Positions 1-5,448 of a DNA stretch of 19,358 nucleotides are shown piece after piece. A model generated the notes under the pieces. The model worked only from the letters and a program-made list of their open reading frames with translations. It was not told where the DNA came from and made no database searches. Each line of letters opens with the position of its first letter. Position 1 is the stretch's first letter. Source of the DNA: UBA1738 sp964388835 (GTDB taxonomy: Bacteria > Bacillota > Clostridia > UBA1381); NCBI GenBank assembly GCA_964388835.1, contig CAYMBZ010000028.1, positions 1 to 19,358 of the forward strand, given 5' to 3'. The position numbers and the translations under genes are program-made.

Positions 1-48
1 CATCTATTGTAAACCTACAGAAAAAAATTAAATTATTTAATAAAAAGC

Positions 49-77
49 TTGACATTTTGATGTGGGGGTGATATAAT
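49..77 (+). promoter_or_regulatory. sigma-A promoter of the rpmG-secE-nusG unit
   Basis: A perfect TTGACA (49-54) and a perfect TATAAT (72-77) are separated by exactly 17 bases, the ideal sigma-A spacing. Transcription should start near 84, giving a 5' leader of about 95 bases before rpmG. The only element seen in that leader is a T-run at about 99-108. Consensus strength fits a growth-linked ribosomal and transcription-factor operon. Confidence 0.88.
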
Positions 78-177
78 GAATTAGCTAAGAGGTAGGTTCT
101 TTTTTTTTGCGTATAACAATGTGGAAGAAAGGACAGGCTTTACCCATAATTTTATAACTACAGACGGAGGTGTAACC

Positions 178-327
178 ATGAGAGTAAAGATTACATTGGC
201 ATGTTCGGAATGCAAACAGAGAAATTATAATACTATGAAAAACAAGAAGAATGACCCGGACAGATTGGAAATGAACAAGTATTGTAAGTTCTGCAGAAAG
301 CACACACTTCACAAAGAAACAAAGTAA
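178..327 (+). CDS. rpmG: 50S ribosomal protein L33 (zinc-binding form)
   Basis: This is a 49-residue basic protein beginning MRVKITLACSECKQRNY, the classic L33 start. It is a component of the large ribosomal subunit near the E site. Two CxxC pairs are visible (CSEC near residues 9-12 and CKFC near 36-39), which is the zinc-coordinating type rather than the cysteine-free paralogue. I chose ATG 178 because a CGGAGGTG ribosome binding site lies just upstream and the family starts here. The frame is open further upstream from 121, but that extension has no family resemblance. It is followed 16 bases later by secE, the standard rpmG-secE-nusG order of Bacillota. Confidence 0.95.
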   Translation: MRVKITLACSECKQRNYNTMKNKKNDPDRLEMNKYCKFCRKHTLHKETK

Positions 328-343
328 GATAAGGAGAAATATT

Positions 344-556
344 ATGGCTGAAAATAAGAACACCGCTTCAAAGAAAAACAAAGCGCTTAAGTTCTTCAGA
401 GAAACTAAGTCTGAGATGAAAAAGGTTTCATGGCCTTCAAAAAATCAGCTTTTTCACAACACCATAGTTATTCTGGCTTTTGTTATCATTGTAACTATTA
501 TCCTGTCTTTGCTTGATGTCGGTTTTGAAAAATTACTGTCATTTATTGTAAGATAA
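344..556 (+). CDS. secE: Preprotein translocase subunit SecE
   Basis: This is a 70-residue single-span membrane protein, the usual length for Gram-positive SecE. The N-terminal part is lysine-rich and cytoplasmic. It is followed by the conserved amphipathic segment with the motif EMKKVSWPS (about residues 24-32), then one hydrophobic transmembrane helix (about 41-58). SecE clamps SecY in the plasma-membrane protein-conducting channel. The start is preceded by AAGGAG. It sits between rpmG and nusG, the canonical position, and is almost certainly co-transcribed with both. Confidence 0.95.
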   Translation: MAENKNTASKKNKALKFFRETKSEMKKVSWPSKNQLFHNTIVILAFVIIVTIILSLLDVGFEKLLSFIVR

Positions 557-589
557 CAGATAAGTTATTGATTTTAAGAGGAGATTGTT

Positions 590-1117
590 ATGGCAGAAGA
601 GGCAATGTGGTATGTGGCTCACACATATTCAGGTTATGAAAACAAGGTAAAAGCGAATATTGAGAAATCAGTAGAAAACCGCGGTATAAGCGACCTTATC
701 CAAGCTGTCGAGGTTCCTATGGAGGATGTTATCGAAGAAAAAAACGGCGAAGAAACGGTTGTTAAACGCAAGGTATTCCCGGGTTATGTTGTCATAAAAA
801 TGATTATGAATGAAGATACCTGGTATGTTGTTCGAAATACGCGCGGTGTTACCGGTTTTGTCGGGCCGGGCTCAAAGCCTGTTCCTCTTTCCGACGAAGA
901 GGTTGAAAAAATGGGAGTAGAACAGGTACGCATGGCAGATGTTGACCTTGAGGTCGGCGATAATGTCAATGTTAAGTCGGGACCGCTTGAAGGCTTCTCC
1001 GGTAAAATCGAAAGTATCAATAAAGAAACCCGTAAGGTTACGGTTAAAGTTTCCATGTTCGGACGTGAAACTCCGATTGAGGTGGAATTTTCTCAGATTG
1101 AGAAACTTGACAACTAA
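590..1117 (+). CDS. nusG: Transcription termination/antitermination factor NusG
   Basis: This 175-residue protein has the NusG layout. The N-terminal NGN domain starts with WYVAHTYSGYENKV, includes the family motif FPGYVVIKM (about 63-71), and ends near residue 110. A C-terminal KOW domain follows (about 121-175, around VKSGPLEGFSGKIESI). NusG binds RNA polymerase over the clamp and affects pausing, termination and coupling to the ribosome. The start has an AGAGGAG ribosome binding site. It follows secE by 33 bases. About 120 bases separate it from rplK, and that gap contains RNA structure. Confidence 0.96.
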   Translation: MAEEAMWYVAHTYSGYENKVKANIEKSVENRGISDLIQAVEVPMEDVIEEKNGEETVVKRKVFPGYVVIKMIMNEDTWYVVRNTRGVTGFVGPGSKPVPLSDEEVEKMGVEQVRMADVDLEVGDNVNVKSGPLEGFSGKIESINKETRKVTVKVSMFGRETPIEVEFSQIEKLDN

Positions 1118-1120
1118 GCT

Positions 1121-1148
1121 TTTTAAAACGGATTTTCCGTTTTGAAAA
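1121..1148 (+). terminator. Weak hairpin after nusG, possible attenuator
   Basis: AAAACGGA (1125-1132) and TCCGTTTT (1136-1143) form an 8-bp stem around a 3-base loop, and flanking TTTT and AAAA can extend it past one bulged G. The stem is mostly A-T and no clean T-run follows, so termination would be partial at best. It lies four to eight bases after the nusG stop, before the L1-type hairpin. Confidence 0.35.
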
Positions 1149-1161
1149 TATCCCTCTGGTA

Positions 1162-1197
1162 CACAGTGGGAGGGCTTTTGCCCGATATCTACCACAA
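1162..1197 (+). promoter_or_regulatory. Candidate ribosomal protein L1 binding site in rplK leader
   Basis: A lower stem GTGG (1166-1169) with CCAC (1192-1195) and an upper stem GGGC (1172-1175) with GCCC (1180-1183) enclose an asymmetric internal loop with purines on the 5' side and GATATCTA on the 3' side. The GTGGGAG and TACCAC sequences resemble the L1-binding part of 23S rRNA, which L1 operon leaders are known to mimic. L1 binding here could repress translation of rplK-rplA. A further small hairpin, GGGAA (1199-1203) with TTCCC (1209-1213), sits between it and the ribosome binding site. The assignment is by resemblance only. Confidence 0.65.
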
Positions 1198-1236
1198 AGG
1201 GAAGTAAGTTCCCGAAATAATAGGAGGTGGCCAAAA

Positions 1237-1662
1237 ATGGCACAAAAAATTGAAGGTTATATTAAACTACAAATTCCGGCTGGTAAAGCTTCTCCGGCAC
1301 CGCCTGTAGGTCCGGCGCTCGGTCAGCACGGTGTAAACATCATGCAGTTTACCAAGGAATTTAACGAGAAAACAGCGAAGGATGCAGGTCTTATTATCCC
1401 TGTAGTTATTACGGTTTACGCAGACCGTTCCTTTACATTTGTTACAAAGACTCCGCCGGCTGCAGTTCTTCTTAAGAAGGCATGCAAGATTCAGAGCGGC
1501 TCGGGTGTTCCGAACAAGACTAAGGTTGCTACCATTTCAAAGGACGACGTTAAGGCTATTGCGGAACAGAAGATGCCTGATTTGAACGCGGCTTCTCTTG
1601 AAGCAGCAATGAGCATGATTGCCGGTACTGCAAGAAGTATGGGTATAGTAGTTGAAGATTAA
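1237..1662 (+). CDS. rplK: 50S ribosomal protein L11
   Basis: This is a 141-residue protein, exactly the family length. The N-terminal domain carries the proline-rich block KASPAPPVGPALGQHG (about 17-32) that contacts the thiostrepton/GTPase-associated region. The C-terminal RNA-binding domain ends in MSMIAGTARSMGI. L11 binds the 1070 region of 23S rRNA and takes part in factor-dependent GTP hydrolysis and stringent sensing. The start follows an AGGAGGTGG ribosome binding site. It forms a pair with rplA; each gene is preceded by its own L1-type hairpin. Confidence 0.97.
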   Translation: MAQKIEGYIKLQIPAGKASPAPPVGPALGQHGVNIMQFTKEFNEKTAKDAGLIIPVVITVYADRSFTFVTKTPPAAVLLKKACKIQSGSGVPNKTKVATISKDDVKAIAEQKMPDLNAASLEAAMSMIAGTARSMGIVVED

Positions 1663-1682
1663 TTACTGAGAAAAGCAATTAA

Positions 1683-1720
1683 TATGGTGGGAGAGGCGAG
1701 GAGCCTTGCTTGACCACATA
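1683..1720 (+). promoter_or_regulatory. Candidate L1 binding site immediately before rplA
   Basis: GTGG (1687-1690) pairs with CCAC (1714-1717), and TAT (1683-1685) pairs with ATA (1718-1720) past a bulged G. An inner stem AGGC (1694-1697) with GCCT (1703-1706) closes a GAGGA loop. As before rplK, the 5' side reads GTGGGAG and the 3' side of the internal loop ends in a purine before CCAC. The structure ends one base before the AGGAGG ribosome binding site of rplA, which fits translational autorepression by L1. Confidence 0.68.
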
Positions 1721-1734
1721 AGGAGGATAATAAT

Positions 1735-2427
1735 ATGTTTAGAGGAAAGAAATATCAAGACAGCGCAAAGCTGGTTGACAAGACAAAGCTGTATGACGTT
1801 GAAGAAGCTTTGGAGCTTGCTACAAAGACTGCAAAAGCTAAATTTGATGAAACCGTTGAGCTTCATGCTAAGTTGGGTGTTGACTCAAGACACGCAGACC
1901 AGCAGGTAAGAGGCGCTATCGTGCTTCCGCACGGTACCGGTAAAACAGCAAGAGTTTTGGTTTTCGCAAAAGGACCTAAGGCTGATGAAGCATTGGCTGC
2001 AGGCGCTGATTATGTTGGCGAAATGGAACTTTGCACAAAGATTCAGGAAGAAAACTGGTTTGATTTTGACGTAGTTGTTGCAACTCCGGATATGATGGGT
2101 GTTGTAGGACGTCTCGGTAAAGTTTTGGGACCGAAAGGTTTGATGCCGTCACCTAAGGCAGGTACCGTAACAATGGACGTTACAAAGGCTGTAAACGAAA
2201 TTAAAGCAGGTAAGATTGAATACAGAGTTGACAAAAACAACATTATTCACTGCCCTATCGGAAAGGTATCTTTCGGTAAGGAAAAGCTTACAGAAAACTT
2301 TAACGCTTTGATGGGCGCTATCGTTAAGGCTAAGCCGGCAGCTGCAAAGGGTCAGTATTTGAGAAGCGTTGTTGTTTCAACGACAATGGGCCCCGGAATA
2401 AAACTTAACGGTTCTAAGCTCGGTTAA
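1735..2427 (+). CDS. rplA: 50S ribosomal protein L1
   Basis: This 230-residue protein has the normal bacterial L1 length. It begins MFRGKKYQDSAKLVDK and carries the L1 signatures GVDSRHADQQVRG and DVVVATPDMMGVVGRLGKVL, followed by GPKGLMPSPKAGTVT. L1 forms the mobile stalk of the large subunit at the E site and in many bacteria also represses its own mRNA. An AGGAGG ribosome binding site precedes the ATG, right after the second L1-type hairpin. A terminator follows the stop, so rplA ends the first transcription unit. Confidence 0.97.
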   Translation: MFRGKKYQDSAKLVDKTKLYDVEEALELATKTAKAKFDETVELHAKLGVDSRHADQQVRGAIVLPHGTGKTARVLVFAKGPKADEALAAGADYVGEMELCTKIQEENWFDFDVVVATPDMMGVVGRLGKVLGPKGLMPSPKAGTVTMDVTKAVNEIKAGKIEYRVDKNNIIHCPIGKVSFGKEKLTENFNALMGAIVKAKPAAAKGQYLRSVVVSTTMGPGIKLNGSKLG

Positions 2428-2460
2428 TGAATTCCGACAGTGAAAATTGTCGGAATTTCA
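2428..2460 (+). terminator. Terminator after rplA
   Basis: AATTCCGACA (2430-2439) pairs with TGTCGGAATT (2448-2457), a 10-bp perfect stem with an 8-base loop directly after the rplA stop. The 3' T-tract is short (ATTTC) and runs into A's, so it may be leaky. It separates the rplK-rplA unit from the following rplJ promoter. Confidence 0.7.
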
Positions 2461-2468
2461 AAAAAATA

Positions 2469-2497
2469 TTGACAAATTATAATTTCTGTGCTATAAT
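2469..2497 (+). promoter_or_regulatory. sigma-A promoter of rplJ-rplL
   Basis: TTGACA (2469-2474) and TATAAT (2492-2497), both perfect, are separated by 17 bases. Transcription should start near 2504, just upstream of the L10 leader. It has the same architecture as the rpmG promoter at the start of the window. Confidence 0.88.
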
Positions 2498-2516
2498 AAT
2501 ATAGTTGGAAATAAAT

Positions 2517-2595
2517 CCGTAGACAGCAGGCGCAAAGATAAGTCCTGCCGAGGGTGTTAATTAGTTTTGATAACTAACGGCTCTTTTCGTCTACG
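2517..2595 (+). ncRNA. Ribosomal protein L10 leader RNA
   Basis: The segment has the hallmarks of the L10 leader family known upstream of rplJ in Firmicutes: the block GTAGACAGCAGG, then CCTGCCGAGG, and a closing helix. Pairings seen are CGTAGAC (2518-2524) with GTCTACG (2589-2595), GCAGG (2526-2530) with CCTGC (2544-2548), and TTAGTT (2561-2566) with AACTAA (2572-2577). L10, or the L10-L12 complex, is known to bind such leaders for autoregulation. The closing helix uses bases that also form the tip of the downstream terminator. Confidence 0.88.
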
Positions 2596-2615
2596 AAAAA
2601 GAGCCTTTCTTTTTT
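2579..2615 (+). terminator. Attenuator terminator of rplJ-rplL
   Basis: GGCTCTTTTCG (2579-2589) pairs with CGAAAAAGAGCC (2594-2605), with one extra A, and is followed by TTTCTTTTTT. This is a strong intrinsic terminator between leader and gene. Its apex overlaps the 3' strand of the L10-leader closing helix, so the two folds compete. That is the expected design for transcription attenuation of rplJ-rplL. Confidence 0.85.
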
Positions 2616-2647
2616 GAAAGGCATTGAATCTTATAGGAGGTGACATT

Positions 2648-3271
2648 ATGCCAAACGAAAAGGTTTTGGAAGCAAAAAAGGCACAGGTTGCTGAAGTTGT
2701 TGAAGTGCTTAATAACGCAACGACAGGCGTTTTGGTTGACTACCGCGGTCTTAACGTGGAAGAAGACACAAAGCTCAGAAACGATTTGAGAGCAGCAGGC
2801 GTTAAATATTTTGTTATAAAAAACACATTGCTTCGTTTAGCGGCAAACCAGGTTGGTCTTGAAGAGCTTGACAGCGTACTTCACGGCCCGACGGCATTGG
2901 CAGTTTCAGAGGATCCGGTAGCTCCGGCAAAAATCCTTTTTGACTTCGCCAAAGAAAACGATAAGGTTGAAATCAAGACAGGCTTCATGGACGGTAAAGT
3001 AATGTCTATGGACGAGCTTACAACTCTTGCAAAGACTCCTTCAAAGGAAACTCTTATTGCAAAGGTTATGGGCAGCTTGAATGCTCCGATTTCGGACCTT
3101 GTAAGATTGCTTAACACAATCGCAGAAGGCGGCGAGGAAATCGCTGACTTAATCGCAAAGAAGAATGCTGAAGTTGCAGACGCTCCCGCTGAGGAAGCTG
3201 CACCGGCAGATGAGGCTCCGCAGGCAGCAGCTGAGGAAGCTTCGGAAGAAACACCTGCAGACGCAGAGTAA
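2648..3271 (+). CDS. rplJ: 50S ribosomal protein L10
   Basis: This 207-residue protein starts MPNEKVLEAKKAQVAEV. I chose ATG 2648 because an AGGAGGTGAC ribosome binding site sits right before it; an upstream in-frame start at 2624 would place that site inside the coding region. The globular N-terminal domain (about 1-130) carries the family motifs GVLVDYRGL and FVIKNTLLRLA. The C-terminal helix binds L7/L12 dimers at the stalk base. The last 30 residues are an Ala/Glu/Pro-rich acidic tail, longer than in E. coli L10 but common in Clostridia. It is transcribed from the attenuated promoter upstream and paired with rplL. Confidence 0.96.
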   Translation: MPNEKVLEAKKAQVAEVVEVLNNATTGVLVDYRGLNVEEDTKLRNDLRAAGVKYFVIKNTLLRLAANQVGLEELDSVLHGPTALAVSEDPVAPAKILFDFAKENDKVEIKTGFMDGKVMSMDELTTLAKTPSKETLIAKVMGSLNAPISDLVRLLNTIAEGGEEIADLIAKKNAEVADAPAEEAAPADEAPQAAAEEASEETPADAE

Positions 3272-3302
3272 TTTAATTTTATTTAATTAGGAGGAAATTA
3301 AA

Positions 3303-3674
3303 ATGGCAGACATTCAGAAGATTTTAGATGATATCAAAGAATTAAAATTGTTGGAAGTAGCAGAGCTGGTTAAGATGATGGAAGAAGAATTCGGCGTTTC
3401 TGCAGCAGCTCCTGTAATGGTAGCAGGCGCAGTAGCAGAAGGCGGCGCAGCAGCTGCTGAGCAGTCAGAATTCGAGGTTGTACTTGCAGATGCAGGCGCT
3501 TCAAAGCTTAACGTAATCAAGGTTGTAAGAGAAATCACAGGTCTTGGTCTTAAGGAAGCAAAAGCACTTGTTGACGAAGCTCCGAAGCCGCTTAAGTCAG
3601 GCGTTGCTAAGGAAGAAGCTGAAGAAATCAAGTCTAAGCTTGAAGAAGCAGGCGCTAAGGTTGAGCTTAAATAA
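3303..3674 (+). CDS. rplL: 50S ribosomal protein L7/L12
   Basis: This 123-residue acidic protein is the stalk protein that recruits translation GTPases. The N-terminal dimerisation helix (MADIQKILDDIKELKLLEV) is followed by an Ala/Gly hinge (about 37-53) and the C-terminal factor-binding domain with VVREITGLGLKEAKALVDEA. It follows rplJ by 31 bases and has an AGGAGG ribosome binding site. In most bacteria rpoB comes next; here yceD begins two bases after the stop. Confidence 0.97.
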   Translation: MADIQKILDDIKELKLLEVAELVKMMEEEFGVSAAAPVMVAGAVAEGGAAAAEQSEFEVVLADAGASKLNVIKVVREITGLGLKEAKALVDEAPKPLKSGVAKEEAEEIKSKLEEAGAKVELK

Positions 3675-3676
3675 TT

Positions 3677-4195
3677 ATGCTTATAGACCTATCCGACATA
3701 ATTAAGGATGACGGCGGTAAGTTAGTGCTTTCCGAGTGCTTTGATATGCCGAAAATTACGTTTTTGGGTGAGGATTTTATCTTTGAAGGTCCTTGCACTG
3801 TTTGTGGAACCGTACAGAACAATACAAAGTCAATGGAGCTGGAGGCTACCGTTACAGGTAAGCTTTCTACTTGTTGCGCAAGATGTGCAAAGCCGATGAC
3901 GGTTGACATATCTTTCCCGGTTTCGGAAATTCTTGTCCGCGAGGATGCGGAATTTGCCGAGGATGAGGATGTTGTTGTGTATTCGGGGAATTTGGCGGAT
4001 ATTTCGGAAGCGATAACGAACAGCTTTTTAATGAACCTATCGGGAAAATATCTTTGCAGTGATGATTGCAAAGGACTTTGTCCCCATTGCGGTATAAATC
4101 TTAATGATAGTTCCTGCAACTGCGCGGATGAGGTTATTGACCCCAGATGGGAAAAATTAGCCGAAATTATGAAAAATATGTCTGATACTGAATAG
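3677..4195 (+). CDS. yceD: YceD / DUF177 family protein
   Basis: This 172-residue protein has the DUF177 (YceD) layout: a beta-rich N-terminal half with CTVCGTVQNN (about 36-45), a central CCARCAKPM motif, an acidic stretch, and a C-terminal cluster KGLCPHCGINLNDSSCNC that looks zinc-binding. YceD in E. coli and its chloroplast homologue affect accumulation of 23S rRNA, but its biochemical role is not settled. The gene is usually found directly before rpmF, as here. The unusual point is its start two bases after rplL without a clear ribosome binding site, which suggests translational coupling to rplL. It ends with TAG. Confidence 0.85.
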   Translation: MLIDLSDIIKDDGGKLVLSECFDMPKITFLGEDFIFEGPCTVCGTVQNNTKSMELEATVTGKLSTCCARCAKPMTVDISFPVSEILVREDAEFAEDEDVVVYSGNLADISEAITNSFLMNLSGKYLCSDDCKGLCPHCGINLNDSSCNCADEVIDPRWEKLAEIMKNMSDTE

Positions 4196-4209
4196 GAGGT
4201 GCGATTAAG

Positions 4210-4389
4210 ATGGCAGTACCTAAGGGTAAAGTATCTAAATCAAGAAGAGATAAAAGAAGAGCTAATTGGAAGCTTGCAGTTCCCGGTATTGTGGAGTGTC
4301 CGCATTGCCATGAATTTAAAATGCCTCATAAGGTTTGTAAGGCTTGCGGCTATTACAATGGTAAAGAGGTTGTAAAAGTTTCTGAGTAA
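4210..4389 (+). CDS. rpmF: 50S ribosomal protein L32
   Basis: A 59-residue basic protein, MAVPKGKVSKSRRDKRRAN at the start, identical in style to L32 of other Bacillota. A CPHC (about 30-33) and a CKAC pair (about 43-46) form the zinc-ribbon of the metal-binding L32 type. A GGAGGTG ribosome binding site overlaps the end of yceD, and the two genes are 14 bases apart. yceD-rpmF pairing is a widely conserved arrangement. A strong terminator follows. Confidence 0.95.
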   Translation: MAVPKGKVSKSRRDKRRANWKLAVPGIVECPHCHEFKMPHKVCKACGYYNGKEVVKVSE

Positions 4390-4400
4390 GTAATTTTTTA

Positions 4401-4425
4401 CGGAGTGCGTATGCACTCCGTTTTC
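4401..4425 (+). terminator. Intrinsic terminator after rpmF
   Basis: CGGAGTGC (4401-4408) pairs with GCACTCCG (4413-4420) around a GTAT loop, followed by TTTTCT and preceded by a T/A run. It ends the rplJ-rplL-yceD-rpmF unit and faces the convergent AraC-type gene. Confidence 0.88.
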
Positions 4426-4458
4426 TCATGTAATTTTTTGCTTTGTTTTTTCGTTGCG

Positions 4459-5343
4459 TCAATCGTTATTTACAGAAACTGTTTTTTCGGTAGAATGGGA
4501 AACGTACTTTTTCAACATCCTTTTCATATGGGATAAGTCATAAAATCCGGTGCTGTGTGCAACTGTGGTTTTTGAATGTTTACCGTTCAATAACATTTCT
4601 CTTGCCTTTTCACATCTGTAGTTATTTAGGTATTCTATCGGAGAAATATTGCATAAGTTTTTGAATGTACGTAAAAAAGTCGAGCGTGACATAAATGCCA
4701 CTTCACATAAAACATCGATGGTGATTTTTTCGCTGTAATGCATGTGCATATATTTAAGAACATCCATAATTTGAATTTCATATTTTGTTTCGGAGAACCT
4801 ACTCTTGTTACGTAATTGTTCGTCCAAAAGGTATGAAAACCAATACATCAGTTTCAAAATGCAGTGATATTTCATTGATGAACATTCTTTCCATGAAAAC
4901 AAGCCTTTGTCGTCTATGAACTTCAACTCGTTTTTTAATTGCATGAGTTGCAGGGTGCTTAGATGAAGGAAAAATTTATTTGATGAATTGTTTCTCAAAA
5001 AAGGCTCAATTTCCGTAAACTGCAAAAATCCCGTTACATCTTTCGATTCGGATTTGTTTTGTTCAATAAATTCTTTTTTTAGCAGAATGTGATAAACTTC
5101 AAGGTTTTCGGTGTTTTTATATGCGTGTGCAACCATTGGAGAGATTACAAAAACGTCTCCCGGAACAATACAAAAACTGCTTTTTTCTATACAATGTATA
5201 CCTTTTCCGGCTAAAACAATATTTACTTCATAAAAATCATGATTATGCATTTCGATTGAATAATCCGTATAGGTAAATGCACGTGCGGAAAAACCATGCC
5301 TAAAATTTGTTTCTTCATCACAATGAAATTTAATATCGACCAT
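4459..5343 (-). CDS. AraC-family transcriptional regulator
   Basis: This 294-residue protein has an N-terminal cupin-type sensor domain: MHNHDFYEVNIVLAGKG (about 32-48) followed by the PGDVFVISPMVAHAY turn. A C-terminal AraC/XylS DNA-binding domain with two helix-turn-helix units follows (about 190-280, with ITIDVLCEVAFMSRSTFLRTF and ISPIEYLNNYRCEKAREMLL). The last part of the second unit is less typical than usual. Regulators of this layout usually sense a small carbon compound and activate a divergent catabolic operon. Here it lies divergent from the glycyl radical enzyme gene, 105 bases apart, so that operon is the likely target. The ribosome binding site is an unusual run of seven G's followed by AG. 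Confidence 0.9.
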   Translation of the reverse strand: MVDIKFHCDEETNFRHGFSARAFTYTDYSIEMHNHDFYEVNIVLAGKGIHCIEKSSFCIVPGDVFVISPMVAHAYKNTENLEVYHILLKKEFIEQNKSESKDVTGFLQFTEIEPFLRNNSSNKFFLHLSTLQLMQLKNELKFIDDKGLFSWKECSSMKYHCILKLMYWFSYLLDEQLRNKSRFSETKYEIQIMDVLKYMHMHYSEKITIDVLCEVAFMSRSTFLRTFKNLCNISPIEYLNNYRCEKAREMLLNGKHSKTTVAHSTGFYDLSHMKRMLKKYVSHSTEKTVSVNND

Positions 5344-5365
5344 AACTCCCCCCCTAAAATATGAG

Positions 5366-5425
5366 ATTATTATACATTATTTTGAGTTAAACATACTATT
5401 ATTATATCATAATATTTTGTATAAT
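5366..5425 (+). promoter_or_regulatory. Divergent control region of AraC gene and glycyl radical enzyme operon
   Basis: A TATAAT (5420-5425) lies 23 bases before the enzyme start and has no good -35 hexamer at the right distance, as expected for an activator-dependent promoter. A TATAAT on the minus strand (5374-5369) could serve the regulator gene. The nonamer ATTATTATA occurs twice in direct orientation (5366-5374 and 5398-5406), 32 bases apart, about three helical turns. It could be an AraC half-site pair, but the region is very AT-rich. Confidence 0.5.
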
Positions 5426-5448
5426 GCAATCGGAAAGGTGGAAATATT

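Noticed and set aside
12..98. Inverted repeat AACCTAC (12-18) and GTAGGTT (92-98) around the first promoter
   Set aside because: Seven bases with a long spacer, the left arm is not transcribed with the right one, and chance is likely.
121..177. Longer N-terminus for L33 from 121
   Set aside because: The extension has no L33 resemblance, while a strong ribosome binding site directly precedes ATG 178.
5347..5354. Run of seven C's (G's on the minus strand) at the AraC-type gene ribosome binding site as a phase-variable tract
   Set aside because: Seven bases is short for slippage-based switching, and a G-rich Shine-Dalgarno explains it.
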